From: Craterostigma plantagineum
Lineage: Eukaryota > Streptophyta > Magnoliopsida > Lamiales > Linderniaceae
Assembly: GCA_027422505.1 (NCBI GenBank)
Contig: JAPQWV010000664.1
Span: 62,001 to 126,000 of the forward strand
Reading direction: 5' to 3'
DNA: 64,000 nucleotides
In this document: positions 34,794 through 44,700 of the stretch, piece after piece
How positions within the stretch are numbered: position 1 is the first letter of the stretch
How the letters are laid out: each line of letters begins with the position of its first letter
Position numbers and translations under genes: made by a program
The notes under the pieces: generated by a model
Told to the model about the DNA's origin: nothing
The model's database searches: none
The model's input: the letters and a program-made list of their open reading frames with translations, nothing else

Positions 34794-35627
34794 AAGAGAC
34801 CTCAACGATGGAAAATTGATCAGCTTTAATAAAGTTAAAGTTAGCTTTAATAAAGTTAAAGAAGACTTTATTGAAGAAATGGAAAACAGCTGTCGAGATG
34901 CTTTAGCTGTCGAGATGCTTTTACAAGTGGGGCGGCTACGAAGAAAAATTTTCTTTACTTTAATTATTGTACTTTACTTTTTTCCTCTTTAAATAGAGTT
35001 GAAGCTCATAAGCTTCAGGTGTGCTTTCTTTTACGCTCTTTTGTACTCTCTCCTTCCTCTCTCTTGTAATCCTCTCTACTGTAAAATAATCTAAGAAATA
35101 AAACTTTGAAGTTTGCTGTACGACTCTCCTCTCTTCAAGTAAGTTTAAATTTTGTTTTTTTTAATATTTATCTTTTGCATAATTTAGCCTTAATGGAAGG
35201 CTAAATATTCGTTAAACTACACCAAGATGCCTTAATACTGAAATTATGGTTTTATATCATATTTATATATAATTTTAGTAATATGATGTAATATTTTCTT
35301 TTATAAAATCTTTTAAAAATCGATCGAAGGAATTAAATTTTGAATAAAGGTTATAATAAATTTGATTTCGATTAATTCTTTGTTGGCTCTTGGCTAGCCC
35401 GTGTTGCCGTTGAAAAGGTGTTTGAAGGGTAAGGCTGTTACCAATTGAATTAATTGAATGAAGATTTTATTATGTAAAATCCCTTGTATTCGATAATTTA
35501 ATTCTAAAGATCACAAAATAATTTGTTTTCGGATTAAATGGTAAATAGGCTGGACTACCTTGGGTCCGAACGGGATCAAACTGTTTACAGCTTGATAACT
35601 GGACTAATAGGTTTAACAACGCCACGT
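34794..35627 (+). promoter_or_regulatory. EPRV intergenic region, copy 1: promoter, poly(A) signal, leader
   Basis: Two pairs of direct repeats upstream of the promoter: AGCTTTAATAAAGTTAAAG (34822 and 34843) and AGCTGTCGAGATGCTTT twice in tandem (34888-34921). TATA-like CTTTAAATAG near 34988, and AATAAA at 35097-35102 about 110 bp on, giving the short terminal redundancy expected of pregenomic RNA. The leader has a 9-bp hairpin (35183-35205) and CGTTAAACTACACCA (35210-35224), the reverse complement of 27888-27902 near the movement protein start. Confidence 0.7.
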
Positions 35628-35653
35628 ACCATTTTCGAAAGAGTTCCCATTTG
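35628..35653. other. Inverted filler at junction of the two viral copies
   Basis: 26 bases at the join are the exact reverse complement of a stretch in the capsid gene (copy 1 about 29055-29083). They share 8 bases (ACCATTTT) with the left side and 5 (ATTTG) with the right side. The priming site and the movement protein ATG expected here are missing. Confidence 0.9.
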
Positions 35654-36712
35654 ATAAGACGTAAAGATACTACTGTTAAAAACAGTATTGAAGAGGAGTA
35701 TGATATTCCTCAAGGTTTAGACAAATTAAATCGTTGGACAATTCCAAAAATAGATTATAAAATAATCTATGAATTAGGAACTTTTGAGAAATTAGGTTTA
35801 AAACATGTAGTCAAAACTAACGAAGAAACTATCTCTCTCAACAACGAAGAGATGGTTATTAGACTTATAAGTAATAGAGACTTAGAAAAATATAGATTGA
35901 ATCATAAGTTTATCCATATTGGATTAGTTCAGGTAGCTTTTAAGCCTTTGACTTTAGAAGGTTTACCAGAGAGCTTTATAGCAGCTCTTAGAGATGGTAG
36001 AAATCTCGACTGGAAACAATCCCTTATGGGAATAATTCAGTCTAGTCTGGCACATGGACCAGTTTATTTTAATGTTTATCCAAATCTCCAATTATCTTTG
36101 ACTGATGTCAATATATTGGATGCTCTGACCTTAAATGTCAAAACTCACGGATATAATTATGCTCCGGGATCGGAAGTAATATGTATCTGTTATAGAATTT
36201 ATTACAAGCCTTTGTATACGCTTAATCCACAGTGTAAAATAGTTGATAAACCAATCAACGAAACTGTTCTTATAGAAACTAATTTTAGTAGATCTAATAT
36301 TACAACTCGCAGATCTATAAAATGGGAAGAAATACAATTTCCAGAAAATTGGACAATTGAACGAGCTATGCCTCTTCTGCCTAAAATACAAAACAATCCT
36401 ACTCAAATAATACAATCTACAAATGGAACTGTTCAAATACAGTTTGATCAAAATCGCCGATCTATAGATGTTAGAACTCCTAAATCTAGAATAACTAGAT
36501 CAGCCTCTTCTCATTATCATATATCACCATGTGATTATATGATAAAATCTCCCTCTAGAGCTTCGACTTCTCAAGTTAGAGAATCAACCTCTAATGATTA
36601 TCTACAAAATAGAGTTGAAGAATTAAGAATTAATTCTGATAATATTGTTCATGGAATTTCTAAAACTAACGACGAGGAAATAACCGAGTCAGAAATGGAC
36701 TTTTGTGTTTAA
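35651..36712 (+). pseudogene. EPRV copy 2 movement protein (start lost)
   Basis: Frame open from TTG at 35651 to TAA at 36710-36712, about 353 codons. The copy-1 ATG two codons upstream was removed by the filler junction, so only a non-AUG start remains. The internal frame is intact, unlike copy 1. Confidence 0.8.
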
Positions 36713-38460
36713 TGGATTTAAAACCCCAAATTGATTTTAGTCCGGGTTCTCCGGCAAGAAAAGAAATTCAAAAGGAATTTAATTTACCCAAATGGGAACT
36801 CTTTCGAAAATGGTTTTTTGAAAGTTTTAATAATCAAGATAAAATTATTATCCAAAATAAATTTTATAATGATTTGTCAAAAAGAAATGAAAAATTACCT
36901 TTTATTCCTTGGTTTTTGACAAATTATTTTAAAAATATGATTTCAGTTCTTGAAAGAAGTTATAAGCTTTCAACGGGAAAAAATTTGAAGTCAATTTATC
37001 CTCCTCAAAGTAGTTTTCAAATTGAAAAGGATAATGAGATTCGCTATTATAATGCTTTTCAAAAATTATTTGAAAATGAAACTCTTACTGTTACTATAAA
37101 TCATATAAATAGTCTTTTAAAACAACAAAATTATACGAATATGTATGTTATTGTTTTAGGAGAACAAATTTCTTTATTAAAGAAAGATATTGAAGATATA
37201 TCTGTTTCTATTAAAGATATAAAAAATTATCTTTTAATGAATAAAGACAAAAATATAAGTGAAATTAAAATAGCTAATATAGCTTCTACTAGTATTCAAC
37301 CTCCTCCTGAGATTGTTGATTTTAAATTAAAATCGATTACTCAAATCGAAGATTTAATTGAAAATAAGCTTAAAAATTTAAAGCTTAACACTTTAAGTGA
37401 AGACTTTGAAAATCAGCTTGAAAATTCTGATAATTTTCATAATACTTTTACTGAAGAAATCAATAAATTAAGAAATTCTTCGAAATTTGCTAGTAAACCC
37501 ATTCAGACTAAATATTATTACCCAAGACCAACTCCTCAAGATGTTCTAATTGAAGAACATGATCTTACTATAAACAATTCATATAATGGTCATTGCATTT
37601 ATGAATGGAATTTAGATGGCTATACGGAAAGACAAACTTTTGGTATGGTTCATAGGATGATGATGTATAGTACAGTCTGTAAAACTCAAGGTAATGCAGA
37701 CAAAACTATAGCTCAAATGCTTGTTGCTGGCTTTACTGGTCAGTTGAAAGGTTGGTGGGATAATTATTTATCTCAGCAAGACCGAGAAAGTATTTTTCTT
37801 AATGTAAAAGAGGAAAATAATACAATTATTGAAAACGCTGTTTATACTTTATGTATAAACATTGTTGAACATTTTACAGGCCGATGGTCTGATAATTCTG
37901 AAAATGTCAGAACTTTGCTTCAAAACCTTAGGTGTAAAACCCTTACATCATTTAGATGGTATAAGGATATTTTTCTTAGCAGAGTTATGGAACTTCCTGA
38001 GTCAAATAGTACTCATTGGAAATCCAAATTCGTTGATGGTCTTCCTTTCTTATTTGCCGAAAGGGTTAAGAAAATCCTTAAAAATGGAGAATCTAGTATA
38101 GATTATAATTCTTATACTTATGGCAGATTAATAGGAACTTGCATACAAGAAGGGTTAGCTTTATGTAATGAAATAAAGCTTAATAAACAACTCAAGAGAC
38201 ATTCTCTTGACGAGAAAAAACAATTAGGAGAATTCTGTAGCCAATTTGGTTTAGAAAATCCCTCTACGAGTAAACCTCGTAAAGAGTATAAACCCAAAAA
38301 ATACTCTCCTAAACAATATGAAAAAAGAAAATATCGAAAATCTAAACGATGAAAACAAAAATTCTCAAAAGATAATAAAAATAATCAATACAGAAATAAA
38401 TTTCCTCCAATTATTTGTCGCAAATGCTGTAAAATTGGTCATAAAGCATCAACTTGCTGA
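36712..38460 (+). pseudogene. EPRV copy 2 capsid/gag-like protein (premature stop)
   Basis: ATG at 36712 overlaps the movement protein stop. The frame is open through the gag-like core to a premature TGA at 38350-38352, created by substitutions relative to copy 1, shortly before the zinc knuckle (38416-38457). The knuckle is again followed directly by in-frame TGA (38458-38460), shared with copy 1. Confidence 0.82.
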
Positions 38461-41056
38461 ACTAAAAAGAAAATTAATAATTTGAATATTGATAATGATT
38501 TCAAAGAAACATTATCAAAAATTCTGTTGGAATCAGATAGTGAAATTTCTTCGAGTGATGAAAACAATATCATCGAAGATATTTCATCATCAGAATCTGA
38601 AGAATGCCAAAATTGTCAAATAGGACAACCATGTTCTAAAAATATTAAAGTTCAGAATCTGAACCAGAAGATAATTTATATCAAATTATATCTCAATTTC
38701 AAGAATTAGAATTAAATGTTCTGGATAATAATCTTTTAGAAATATTAAAAGAAATAGAAGATCCAGATTTAAAAAATCATATAATCAAACGATTAATTCA
38801 AAAAGAGGAAGAAACTTCAAAGAAGATATTCCTAAAATAATTAAAACTGAATCTTATAGTATGGCCGAAGTAATGAGATTACTTCGTAAGAAGAATAATA
38901 TAAACAAAACAGAATCAGCTGTTAATATTAAAGATTTGACAATTGAGATTTCAAATCTTAAAACTGAAATAAAGAATTTAAAATTAAGTCATATTAATTT
39001 AGAACGAAGATTTTCTAAATTAGAAAAAGGGAAAGAAATTGTTAAAGAATTTGAAACTAATGAAGATTTCGCCAGTACTTCTGAAAATATTCAAGAAGAA
39101 AATTTCCTTTCAACATTAGAAGTTATTACTTCTCAAAAATGGCTTGTTAAAATATCACTACTTATCGATGGAAACTTTCAAAAGAATTTGATTGCATTAA
39201 TCGATAGTGGAGCAGATTTAAATTGTATCCAGGAAGGAATAATTCCTACCCAATACTTTCATAAAACAACTCATTCTCTTAGCTCTGCAAGCGGAGAAAA
39301 ACTTCAGATTAATTATAAAATCCCTAAAGCCTTATTTGTAAAAATAAGGTTTGTATTCCTACTTCATTCTTGCTGGTCAAGAATATTACAAACCAAGTAA
39401 TCCTTGGTACTCCGTTCCTTAGGAAAATATTTCCCATTCAAAATATTAATGAACTTGGATTTAAAGGTAACTTCGAAAATAAAGAAGTTTACTTTGAATT
39501 CATTACTGAACCTTTTTCAAGGATTCTTAATGAAATTAAGGATTCTATTCTTATTAAAGCAAAAGAAAAACAGGTAAATTACCTTAAGCAAGAAATTAAT
39601 ATACTTACGATTGAGGATAAAATCCAAAATTCTAAGTTACAAGAAAAAATTAAATTACTTTATAATGAATTTACGTTGCAAATATGTAACGATCTTCCAA
39701 ATGCTTTTTGGAATAGAAAAAAACATATAGTTTCGTTACCTTATGAAGATGATTTTAGTGAGAAAAATATTCCCACTAAAGCTCGTCCTTGTCAGATGAA
39801 TTCTGAATTATTAGAATTATGTAAAAAAGAAATAACTTCTCTTTTACAGAAAGGTTTAATAAAACCTTCAAAATCACCTTGGTCATGCACAGCTTTTTAT
39901 GTCAATAATGCGGCAGAAAAGGAAAGGGGAGCACCTAGGTTAGTTATTAATTATAAACCCCTTAATAAAGTTTTGAAATGGATTAGGTATCCCATTCCTA
40001 ATAAAAAGGATCTTTTAGATCGTTTATTTAATGCCATTATCTTTTCAAAATTCGATTTAAAATCAGGGTTTTGGCAAATACAAATTGATGAAAAGGACAG
40101 ATATAAAACTGCCTTTACTGTTCCAATTGGACAATTTGAATGGAACGTAATGCCTTTTGGTTTGAAAAATGCTCCTTCTGAATTTCAAAATATTATGAAT
40201 GACATATTCATTCCTTATAGTAATTTCATTATCGTTTATATTGATGATATTTTAATCTTTTCAAAAGATATTGAAACACATTTCAAACATCTTGATATAT
40301 TTAAGAAAATTGTTATTCAAAATGGATTGGTTATATCTAGTCCAAAAATGGTTTTATTTCAAACTAAAATACGATTTTTAGGTCATAATATTGAAAAAGG
40401 AAATATTAATCCAATTAATAGAAGTATTGAGTTTGCATCAAAATTTCCAGATCAAATTTTAGATAAAACTCAGCTTCAAAGATTTTTAGGAAGTTTAAAT
40501 TATATTTCTCCTTATTATAAAAATCTTGCTAGTGATACATCTATTTTATATGATAGATTAAAAAAGATTCCTTGTCAGTGGACAGATAGTCACACTGAAG
40601 TAATTAGAAAAATTAAAAATAAGGTTACGCATTTACCTTGTTTAATGCTTGCTAATTCTAATTGGCAAAAATTATTGAAACTGATGCTTCTGACTTAGGC
40701 TTCGGAGGAATCTTAAAACAAGTTTCTCCAGAAGATAAGAAAGAATATTTAGTTAGATTCCATTCGGGGAAATGGAATACTGCTCAGAAAAATTATGCTA
40801 CTATAGCTAGGGAAGTACTTGCTATAGTTAAATGTGTTCTTAAATTTCAGGATGATTTATATAATCAAAAGTTTTAATAAAAACTGATTGTCAAGCTGCG
40901 AAATTCATGTTCCAGAAAGATTTCAAACATGATGTCTCCAAACAAATGTTTGCGAGATGGCAGGCTCATTTAGCACCATTCGATTTTGAAATCATTTATA
41001 AAAAAGGGAGTGATAATAGTCTTCCCGATTATCTTACTCGTGAATATCTTTCATGA
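38461..41056 (+). pseudogene. EPRV copy 2 protease-RT-RNase H (five frameshifts)
   Basis: Same domain order as copy 1 with the conserved Tyr near 39990 retained. Broken by five one-base losses in homopolymers relative to copy 1: near 38648, 38819, 39331, 40668 and 40873. The RT core itself (39370-40698) is open. The stop overlaps the small ORF ATG at 41053-41056. Confidence 0.85.
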
Positions 41057-41361
41057 ATTTTGCAGATATGTCCCAATATGGGAGAAATTTCCCCTCTAAT
41101 AGAGGTGGAAGAGGTGGCAAAAATATTATTGCTCAAATGGGCAATAAAAGGCTGGTTAAAGAAAACCTATCCTCAAGTAATACCTTGAGCAGTGAAGAAT
41201 TCAGAGAATTCCTTGAATATAAAAAGCAGAAAGCAAAGTCTGCTGAAGGAACATCTTACGCAAAAATAATTGCGGAAGAAGAAGATGAGGTTGATTATGA
41301 GAAAATTTCTCATACTGAGGTAATTATATTACTTGAATTTAAAGATTTAAAAATGGTCTGA
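41053..41361 (+). CDS. EPRV copy 2 small ORF
   Basis: 102 codons, appears identical to the copy at 33311-33619, with the same ATGA overlap with the polymerase stop. Unknown function. Confidence 0.6.
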   Translation: MNFADMSQYGRNFPSNRGGRGGKNIIAQMGNKRLVKENLSSSNTLSSEEFREFLEYKKQKAKSAEGTSYAKIIAEEEDEVDYEKISHTEVIILLEFKDLKMV

Positions 41362-41377
41362 TGAACCTTGGACTTTA

Positions 41378-42534
41378 ATGTCAAGGTATTTAGACAGAGC
41401 ATCATATGCTGCTACTTTTTATAAAAACCGTGACACTTATGAAAATATTCTAAGGTCTACGGGAACATGTGACTTTGAGCACTTTAATGCGGGAAATACT
41501 CCGTATGCTTTGAAAAAGGGTTATACCTTTAGCAAAATAATTTTCAAGCAAATTATTTCGCCTGAAAAATGGGCTATACACCCATTAAAGGATAGAGAAT
41601 ATCTCCATCCTGAGTTAAAAACTCTTGTTAAATTTAATTATTACGATTATATCGATGCTTTTTATAAAGTATTTCTATACCAGAATGAAAGTAAAAAACA
41701 TTCTTGGTGGATAAAAATTTGTACGGATGTATATAAGTCCGATATGCCAAATTGTTTTATCAATGGTGGCTTTCTTATGGAGCTACAATTGAAATTCTTA
41801 AAGAACCCTTCTTTGGATTATATCAAGAATGGGTTAAAGTTTCTCCGACTCTTATAGAAGCGGAACATAAAAAAGAATGTATTGAAGGAATGGTTTCTTT
41901 ACATTTTTATATTGAATTTAGTATTCCTTGGATTTGGAGATGGACTCCAGAAGTGAGTTATACTCAACAAAAAATTCCATGTTTAAAAAGAAACTTTTAT
42001 ATAAAGTTTTGGAAAAAAATGATAAGAAAAACAGCCACTGGTGAATATGAAAGCCAGCAGACGATCGATAAGATCGAAGAGAAAATTTCTCTTTATCAAA
42101 ATGCGATTAATAATCGTGAACAACGAGAAGCATCTAGTCCTTTTGAGATGATTTCTCAAAGGATTAAAATACAAAAAGGAAAAATGAAGCCCAATGAAAT
42201 CATTGATGTCTACTTCGAAGAAATGAAGAAAGATATTGCAAAAAATTATGGTTTGGATATCGGAGATATTTCGATGGGTACCTCTTCAAAAATTGATGAA
42301 GACGAAGACTATTGTTTAGCTGGTGAAGGACAAGAACCAGAAAATCCGGAAGATATTTTATTTGAAGAAGTAAATGACAATACAATGGACCTCATAGGAC
42401 AAGAAATGGCAATTATTAAAGACCAAGTGGCGCAAATTGCTAAGACCCGTGAAGAAATTAAGGAGTCTAGCGCCAAAGTTGCCAATAAAATCAAAGAAAA
42501 TAAAGATGCTATGGATAAGCTCAGAAAAAGTTGA
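41378..42534 (+). pseudogene. EPRV copy 2 3'-terminal ORF (frameshifted)
   Basis: Equivalent to 33636-34793, but one G is missing near 41754, splitting it into 41378-41857 and a second part to 42534. Otherwise nearly the same sequence. Confidence 0.8.
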
Positions 42535-43484
42535 AAGAGACCTCAACGATGGAAAATTGATCAGCTTTAATAAAGTTAAAGTTAGCTTTAATAAAGTTAA
42601 AGAAGACTTTATTGAAGAAATGGAAAACAGCTGTCGAGATGCTTTAGCTGTCGAGATGCTTTTACAAGTGGGGCTGCTACGAAGAAAAATTTTTCTTTAC
42701 TTTAATTATTGTACTTTACTTTTTTCCTCTTTAAATAGAGTTGAAGCTCATAAGCTTCAGGTGTGCTTTCTTTTACGCTCTTTTGTACTCTCTCCTTCCT
42801 CTCTCTTGTAATCCTCTCTACTGTAAAATAATCTAAGAAATAAAACTTTGAAGTTTGCTGTACGACTCTCCTCTCTTCAAGTAAGTTTAAATTTTGTTTT
42901 TTTTAATATTTATCTTTTGCATAATTTAGCCTTAATGGAAGGCTAAATATTCGTTAAACTACACCAAGATGCCTTAATACTTAAATTATGGTTTTATATC
43001 ATATATATATATATAATTTTAGTAATATGATGTAATATTTTCTTTTATAAAATCTTTTAAAAATCGATCGAAGGAATTAAATTTTGAATAAAGGTTATAA
43101 TAAATTTGATTTCGATTAATTCTTTGTTGGCTCTTGGCTAGCCCGTGTTGCCGTTGAAAAGGCATTTGAAGGGTAAGGCTGTTACCAATTGAATTAATTG
43201 AATGAAGATTTTATTATGTAAAATCCCTTGTATTCGATAATTTAATTCTAAAGATCACAAAAATAATTTGTTTTCGGATTAAATGGTATATAGGCTGGAC
43301 TACCTTGGGTCCGAACGGGATCAAACTGTTTACAGCTTGATAACTGGACTAATAGGTTTAACAACGCCACGTACCATTTTCCATCTTTTTGTACAGTTTT
43401 TAAGCTTTTTGTTAAAAGATCCTTAAAATGCATTTTCCATCTTTTTGTACAATTTTTAAGCTTTTTGTTAAAAGATCCTTAAAA
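42535..43484 (+). promoter_or_regulatory. EPRV intergenic region, copy 2
   Basis: Repeats the promoter direct repeats, TATA-like box, AATAAA and leader of copy 1, including CGTTAAACTACACCA at 42952-42966. Ends with a 56-bp tandem duplication and the priming site. Confidence 0.75.
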
Positions 43485-43486
43485 TG
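43375..43486. repeat. 56-bp tandem duplication before right priming site
   Basis: The segment beginning CATTTTCCATCTTTTTGTAC occurs at 43375-43430 and again at 43431-43486 with one substitution. Only one copy exists at the left end of the insertion. Confidence 0.9.
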
Positions 43487-43496
43487 GTATCAGAGC
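43485..43496 (+). promoter_or_regulatory. tRNA-Met primer binding site, right end
   Basis: TGGTATCAGAGC. Viral sequence stops at its last base and microsatellite begins, so the insertion ends at the minus-strand discontinuity of the viral genome. Confidence 0.9.
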
Positions 43497-43617
43497 TATT
43501 ATATTATATTATACTATATTACATTATATTATATATATTATATTATATATATTATATTATATCATATTATATTATATTATATTACGTTATATTATATTAT
43601 ATTATATTACATTATAT
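43497..43617. repeat. (TTATA)n tract, right flank duplicate
   Basis: Matches the interrupted pattern of 27611-27727 apart from a few bases of length change, giving a flanking direct duplication of about 115 bp. Confidence 0.9.
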
Positions 43618-44155
43618 AAATCTAATTATACAACCGAGTTGTACATTATTTTTGGCGTCACCTTTGTACGGTAGATTTTTGGATATTAGTGGACTCCTCA
43701 AGAGCTTCTTCTCTTCTCAAGAACATATTAGCAGTCTTACGCTATCTACAATTTTCACGTACTTATATTCTTTAAGTACATTACTCTCACTAAGTGTTTA
43801 ACAGTATTACAAGTCAGTCTTACAAGAGTGTTTTACTTATCAACTTATATAATATATATTGGTAACACTGATATTGTAAGGTTATTGTTGGTGCTGCTAA
43901 TATCAATTTTGCAAGACTGTTCCTAAAAATTGTATTATATTATATTATATTATATTATATTATATTATATTATATAAATCTAAATCTAATTATACAACCG
44001 AGTCGTACAATATTTTTGGAGTCACCTTTGTACGACAGATATTTGGATATTAGTGGACTCCTCAAGAACATATTAGCAGTCTTACGCTATCTTACAATTT
44101 TCACATACTTATATTCTTTAAGTACAATGCTCTCACTAAGTGTTTGACCTATTGT
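43618..44155. repeat. Direct duplication beside the viral insertion
   Basis: About 175 bp starting AAATCTAATTATACAACCGAGT (20 or fewer bases matched at a time) occurs at about 43618-43800 and again at about 43979-44155, with substitutions and a small deletion. The second copy is preceded by another (TTATA)n tract at 43935-43975. Confidence 0.85.
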
Positions 44156-44323
44156 CTGGAAACACAATTGTGTGAATATCTCACTAAGTCTTACTGTATG
44201 AATGACTGACTGATTGTGTGAATAACTAAACCTTGCTAAACTTCTATTACAACAACGCCTACAATAACATCCACAAATAGGTAAATCAATTCATGTCCTT
44301 CACATTAAATTGTATAACAGCGT

Positions 44324-44349
44324 CCCGTGCACGCACGGGCAACACCTAG
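44324..44349 (+). other. Helitron 3' terminus hairpin and CTAG
   Basis: CCCGTGC, loop AC, GCACGGG (44324-44339), six bases, then CTAG (44346-44349), followed by T. This is the classic plant Helitron 3' end on the + strand. Confidence 0.85.
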
Positions 44350-44700
44350 TCTAAATAATGTTACATTAGTTTCAAAGTAATATTAGTTTCGAGGCAAACC
44401 CAACCGCCCAATGATAATTGTACACGTGTGGTAATAGTCTCAGAATGAATCTAGATTGACGGCCAAGAATAGATACGATAATCCGAGGGTTCAGATCCAT
44501 CCATGGCTGCTCTGTTCGAAGTTGAAAATGTATAAATAGTCGCAATTTCGTTAAATCCTTAATTATTACATCCATCCAAAATAACATTTCATACTCAACA
44601 AAGTAGCAAAGACACGACACTCATACGTAAAATATAATGGCAAATCATTCGGAATCGGAATACTGTCTGAAAATATAAACTAGTATTAGTAATTAATTTT
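44350..44700. other. 3' flank of phytocyanin-like gene
   Basis: No gene seen. Contains the 3' UTR of the - strand gene that ends at 44701. Confidence 0.5.

Larger units (their letters stand above)
27728..43496 (+). mobile_element. Tandem endogenous pararetrovirus (Caulimoviridae), two copies
   Basis: About 15.8 kb holding two head-to-tail, nearly identical caulimovirid genomes of about 7.8 kb each. Layout per copy: movement protein, capsid with zinc finger joined in frame to protease-RT-RNase H, a small Gly/Arg-containing ORF, a Trp/Tyr-rich ORF, then an intergenic region with TATA box, poly(A) signal and long leader. Priming site TGGTATCAGAGC complementary to initiator tRNA-Met is present. 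No LTRs and no integrase, so this is not a Ty3/gypsy element. Both copies carry disabling breaks. The left end starts inside the leader and the right end stops at the last base of the priming site. Genus not assigned. The gene order resembles no single genus I can name with confidence. Confidence 0.9.
17492..44349 (+). mobile_element. Large non-autonomous Helitron with captured genes
   Basis: The 5' end TCTATATACTATAAAAG follows an A (17491). The 3' end has a 7-bp GC-rich hairpin (CCCGTGC-AC-GCACGGG, 44324-44339), six bases, then CTAG, followed by T (44350). TC...CTRR between A and T with a sub-terminal hairpin is the Helitron signature, with no target duplication. Inside are pieces of at least eight unrelated plant genes, all on +, with introns retained, which is typical of Helitron capture. 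No Rep/helicase gene is present, so it would depend on an autonomous partner. A tandem pararetrovirus insertion (27728-43496) makes up over half its length. The weak point is pairing these two ends: the 5' terminus is short and AT-rich, and two different elements could be involved. Confidence 0.7.

Noticed and set aside
34242..34805. Minus-strand frames opposite the viral 3' ORF
   Set aside because: They occur identically in both copies only because the + strand is duplicated, with no ATG context or family similarity.
27728..43496. LTR retrotransposon interpretation of the viral region
   Set aside because: No LTRs, no integrase, a movement protein is present, and the repeat unit is a whole genome with a leader and a single tRNA-Met priming site, as in Caulimoviridae.
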